This document shows, one piece after another, positions 61,267-64,000 of a stretch of DNA of 64,000 nt (positions are counted from its first letter, which is position 1; each line of letters opens with the position of its first letter). Location of the stretch: contig NZ_NRRB01000001.1 in the NCBI RefSeq assembly GCF_002282895.1, positions 310,001 to 374,000 of the forward strand, written 5' to 3'. This DNA is from Paraferrimonas haliotis (lineage in GTDB: Bacteria; Pseudomonadota; Gammaproteobacteria; Enterobacterales; Shewanellaceae). The position numbers and the translations under genes were made by a program. The notes under the pieces are model-generated. The model was not told the origin of the DNA and searched no databases. It saw only the letters and a program-made list of their open reading frames with translations.

Positions 61267-61962
61267 TTATTCTGCACCATTTTTAGCTTTTAAGCGATCC
61301 AACACAGAGTTGGCACTGGTTTTTTGCTCGCCAATTCCTGCAGCGGACAATTTATCCATTAAGCTCTTTTCGCTGTTTTCTTCTTGCAACTGCTCTGACG
61401 CTTTAAGTTTATCATCAAAGTTCTGTTGGCGCTGTTTAATGCGCTCTAATGAATCTTTGGCGTTCATCAGTTTCGAGTTACTGCTGGCGAAAGAGTCGGT
61501 AATGGTGGCCGTAGCTTTTTGCACGCTTTCTGTGGTTTTTACCATGCTCAGTTGACGCTGATAGTCCGCAAGTTGGCGTTCGGTTTTCTTCACCAACTCT
61601 TTTAAGCGTTGAGCGTGAGCGCTGAAGCTATCCAGTGCCGATTGTTGCTCAGCCAGTTCGGCTTCAAGAGAAGCGATTTTCTCAGCCACTTCCAGTGCTA
61701 AGGCTTCGTTGCCTTGTTGCAGCGCTTGCGTCGCGTAACCTTCGTGTTCGGTAATGCTGCGCTTGATGCGATCCACTTCGCGGTTGGCTTGCATTTCTTT
61801 AGCCATGACATCGGTCAGTTCTCGTTTGGCCTTGGTCAGGTGGTTCTCAGCGTCTTTAATTTCTTGCTCAAAAATTCGGGTAGAGTTGGCATCTACAATT
61901 TGCTCACCAACTTCACGAGCGCCGCCTCGAAGGGCTGTCATTAATTTGTTTAAGATACTCAT
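61267..61962 (-). CDS. yjfJ: PspA/IM30-family protein YjfJ
   Basis: 231 residues of almost continuous coiled coil starting MSILNKLMTALRGGAREVGEQIVDANSTRIFEQEI, the PspA/IM30 pattern. Such proteins form membrane-supporting assemblies under envelope stress. It lies 41 bp after yjfI with AGAGGGG ahead of the ATG. Confidence 0.9.
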   Translation of the reverse strand: MSILNKLMTALRGGAREVGEQIVDANSTRIFEQEIKDAENHLTKAKRELTDVMAKEMQANREVDRIKRSITEHEGYATQALQQGNEALALEVAEKIASLEAELAEQQSALDSFSAHAQRLKELVKKTERQLADYQRQLSMVKTTESVQKATATITDSFASSNSKLMNAKDSLERIKQRQQNFDDKLKASEQLQEENSEKSLMDKLSAAGIGEQKTSANSVLDRLKAKNGAE

Positions 61963-62003
61963 TTGGGTTTTCCCCTCTCTATAAATTCGTTACAACGGTT
62001 TAA

Positions 62004-62417
62004 TTACTTCAAGTAGCCAGCCATTTCATCGATAACTTCTAGGCAGTTGTCGGATAGCAAAGCCAATTCGTGTTCAATGTCTTCCATGCTAGATGAGGAC
62101 GATAAAGCCCCAAACACGACGTATTTATTGTCCACTTTGGCAAACGACGATAATGGCATGGGAATGTTCAGCTCGAGCATGGTTTGCAACATGTCCGTAC
62201 GTTTGCTTTGATCCACTTCTTGCTCATCCCATAAGTAGCTGATGCATAGCACTTGATCATCGGTAACCGACACAAATACAGGTAACTCTTCACGCCCTAC
62301 CACATTGACTTGTAATACTTCGACTTCGCCATCAATGGGATAACAGTCAAATTGAAAACCGGTATGGCTGTTATCACCCAGTTGATTAAGGTGGTTGGCG
62401 ATCGTATGAATGTTCAT
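62004..62417 (-). CDS. yjfI: YjfI family protein (DUF2170)
   Basis: 137 residues from ATG 62417, with GAGG upstream. VLQVNVVGREELPVFVSVTDDQVLCISYLW and PLSSFAKVDNKYVVFGALS match DUF2170. Upstream in-frame starts at 62435 and 62480 would lie in the operator sequences, so they are less likely. It is the first gene of the yjf operon. Confidence 0.82.
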   Translation of the reverse strand: MNIHTIANHLNQLGDNSHTGFQFDCYPIDGEVEVLQVNVVGREELPVFVSVTDDQVLCISYLWDEQEVDQSKRTDMLQTMLELNIPMPLSSFAKVDNKYVVFGALSSSSSMEDIEHELALLSDNCLEVIDEMAGYLK

Positions 62418-62430
62418 AAGTGTCCTCTCT

Positions 62431-62474
62431 GACATATTATGTCTAGTAACAATAGCAGCGCGACATAATATGTC
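62431..62474. promoter_or_regulatory. Two GACATAnTATGTC operators upstream of yjfI
   Basis: GACATATTATGTC (62431-62443) and its reverse complement GACATAATATGTC (62462-62474) are 31 bp apart, three helical turns, just ahead of yjfI. Such twin palindromes suggest a dimeric regulator binding the yjf promoter. Confidence 0.75.
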
Positions 62475-62480
62475 AAGCAT

Positions 62481-64000
62481 CTATTCGTTGAAATTTAATC
62501 CTTGGCCTTTTGCCCAGGCTTGCTGATGATATTGATAGAGTTGGTTTGATCCAAAATGGTTCACTTTAATTGCTTGTTTATCCCAGTAAAAATCGCCAGG
62601 AAAGGCAAATGAGGCGTGAACCATATCAAGTGTCAGCCACGCTTCATTTATTTTAGGCCACTCAGAAAGTGCCGATAACCGTTGTTGTGGCGATGGACCG
62701 GTTTTGGTGGCTATGCTCCATCCCCACTCTCCAAAGCTAGGCACATTATGGTGGTATTGTTGAACCGCGCTAAACCCAGCAGCATCAAGCGTCTTCGCTA
62801 CAGAAATAAACGCTTTGCGAGCATGGTAGGGCGATGTGGATTGCACCGCGATAACCCCATCGGCATTGAGCAGATGTTTAAGCTTGGCGTAAAACTGGTC
62901 GCTATACACTTTGTTAATGTCTGGGTGGCTTGGATCCGGCAGATCCACAATGATGGTGTCGTAAAAGCGTTGTTGTCGAATTAAGTCGTCGGCGCCGTTA
63001 AAGGCATCGGCGTATATTACTTTTGCTCTCGGATCGTTAAGGGCATCGCCGGTTAAGTGGGTAATAGCTTTGGCTACACCTATAGAAAAATAACGTTCGG
63101 GGTGGGCAAAGGTGTTCACTAACTGTTGGTCAAGATCCATCAAAGTGACTTGCTTAGGTTGCCATTTCAGCACTTGCTTTAAGGCTAAGCCGTCGCCTCC
63201 ACCAATGATCAATATGTTGTCGTGACGGGGGCTTGCAGCCATGGCTGGGTGCACTAAAAAGCTGTGATATACGTGCTCGTCTTGGCTACTAAACTGCAGC
63301 CTTCCGTTTAAATAAAGCGAATAGACGGTGTTGGTTTGGGCGCCCATTTGACGCTCGGTGAGCACCATTTGTTGAAAGCGGGTGGCTTGTTGGAACACCA
63401 CTTTGTCTTGATACAGCAGATTATTAAATTGACGTTGCCAATCTGGGCCTTGCAGCGCAAGAGTAGCCAGCAATATCGCGGCTAAGCCATGCCCCAGCAG
63501 TAGCAATCTAGGACGACGAATGTAGCTCCAATAACGCCATAAAAAGACCAAGCCGGCAATCAAGTTCACGGTTGCAGTCATGGCGGCAGCGGTTTGGGTA
63601 TCAATGGTCAGCATCCAGATAACCCAAATAGCCGCTCCGATACCGGCGCCTATGTAGTCGGCGCCATAAATGGTGCCCGCATTATGCTTAAGATGCTCGC
63701 TGGCCAGATCTTGGCGGACTCTAGCAATCAGCGGAATTTCCATACCAATCAGCCAACCAAGAATTACCCCCCACACATAGGGCAAATATTGCGCCCACTT
63801 TTGCGCCGTCGCTAATAAGCCACCGCTGGGCGCCATTTCTTGTGGAAGCCCATAGGTGTCGGCAATTAGGCTTGGCAAGATTTGGGTTGCGCCGATGATG
63901 GCGGCGGTAAGTAAAATGGCGATTGAGCCTAAAATGGCCACCGACAATTCCAACACCGCAAAACCGCTAAAGGCACAACGCACCTTGCGCGCAGCAAACG
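62481..64000 (-). CDS. Membrane-bound spermidine synthase-like protein (runs off the right edge)
   Basis: The frame is open to the window edge, giving at least 506 residues; a GTG at 63983 is a possible internal start, but the protein probably begins beyond 64000. The first half has about six membrane helices. The second half is a spermidine-synthase domain (ILIIGGGDGLALKQVLKWQPKQVTLMDLDQQLV, DTIIVDLPDPSHPDINKVYSDQFY). Membrane-fused spermidine synthases of this type are often found with yjf and PspA-like genes. The operators lie between this gene and yjfI. Confidence 0.88.
   Translation of the reverse strand, partial: FAARKVRCAFSGFAVLELSVAILGSIAILLTAAIIGATQILPSLIADTYGLPQEMAPSGGLLATAQKWAQYLPYVWGVILGWLIGMEIPLIARVRQDLASEHLKHNAGTIYGADYIGAGIGAAIWVIWMLTIDTQTAAAMTATVNLIAGLVFLWRYWSYIRRPRLLLLGHGLAAILLATLALQGPDWQRQFNNLLYQDKVVFQQATRFQQMVLTERQMGAQTNTVYSLYLNGRLQFSSQDEHVYHSFLVHPAMAASPRHDNILIIGGGDGLALKQVLKWQPKQVTLMDLDQQLVNTFAHPERYFSIGVAKAITHLTGDALNDPRAKVIYADAFNGADDLIRQQRFYDTIIVDLPDPSHPDINKVYSDQFYAKLKHLLNADGVIAVQSTSPYHARKAFISVAKTLDAAGFSAVQQYHHNVPSFGEWGWSIATKTGPSPQQRLSALSEWPKINEAWLTLDMVHASFAFPGDFYWDKQAIKVNHFGSNQLYQYHQQAWAKGQGLNFNE

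Noticed and set aside
1..64000. CRISPR arrays, rRNA operons, insertion sequences with terminal repeats
   Set aside because: No regularly spaced repeats, rRNA sequence or transposase genes were seen.

Overview
The window looks like a chromosomal segment of a marine gammaproteobacterium, probably Alteromonadales-like. It carries a periplasmic nitrate reductase start, EfpL, a DUF2947 protein, YgiF, a Pit phosphate transporter and a YjfI/YjfJ/YjfK set. GC is moderate by eye, and genes use Shine-Dalgarno starts. No rRNA, complete tRNA or CRISPR array is visible. All identifications come from reading sequence and motifs; no database was searched.

Region 1 (1-13280), host chromosome. After the napA N-terminus comes an AbgT-type transporter. 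Two parallel modules follow, each made of a secreted Ntn-type linear-amide (choloylglycine/penicillin-V-acylase family) hydrolase, a divergent LysR gene and a metallo-beta-lactamase-fold gene (2.1-5.2 kb and 6.6-9.8 kb), with efpL and a tetR gene between them. Three intergenic spacers in this stretch carry the same paired GGGGCC-GGCCCC hairpin unit. A ScsD-like thioredoxin, a GNAT protein, a membrane-TPR protein and an AT-rich membrane protein complete the region.

Region 2 (13.4-50.2 kb), a complete-looking prophage of about 36.7 kb inside dusA. The 5' end of dusA is duplicated: a 20-codon remnant with its promoter lies at the left end, and the working gene with a phage-supplied N-terminus and upstream region lies at the right end. 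From left to right it holds an ImmA/IrrE-type cargo pair and a possible nuclease; a leftward early operon ending in a PrtN homologue; a CI/Cro-like switch; a short rightward operon; an IncFII-type RepA with a DnaA box and candidate origin; a 200-nt hairpin-rich RNA; about 8 kb of accessory genes (secreted proteins, membrane proteins, a second integrase); lysis genes; HNH and a cos candidate; P27-type terminase; HK97-type head genes; siphovirus tail genes with a lambda-like GGGAAAG frameshift; a tmRNA-like 3' fragment; and the integrase next to dusA. RepA suggests replication like a plasmid or phage-plasmid, while the integrase and att sites show chromosomal integration.

Region 3 (50.2-64 kb), host chromosome. 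It has dusA and a DUF2947 gene; ygiF (CYTH-CHAD), a PhoU-like DUF47 gene and a Pit transporter, all linked to phosphate or polyphosphate; an SH3-domain envelope protein; and a long leftward cluster: membrane spermidine-synthase-like protein, yjfI, pspA-like yjfJ, yjfK, a small protein, a TVGYGD ion channel, a membrane AAA-like ATPase and an MscS channel. A pair of identical palindromic operators precedes yjfI. The cluster looks like an envelope or ion-stress module.
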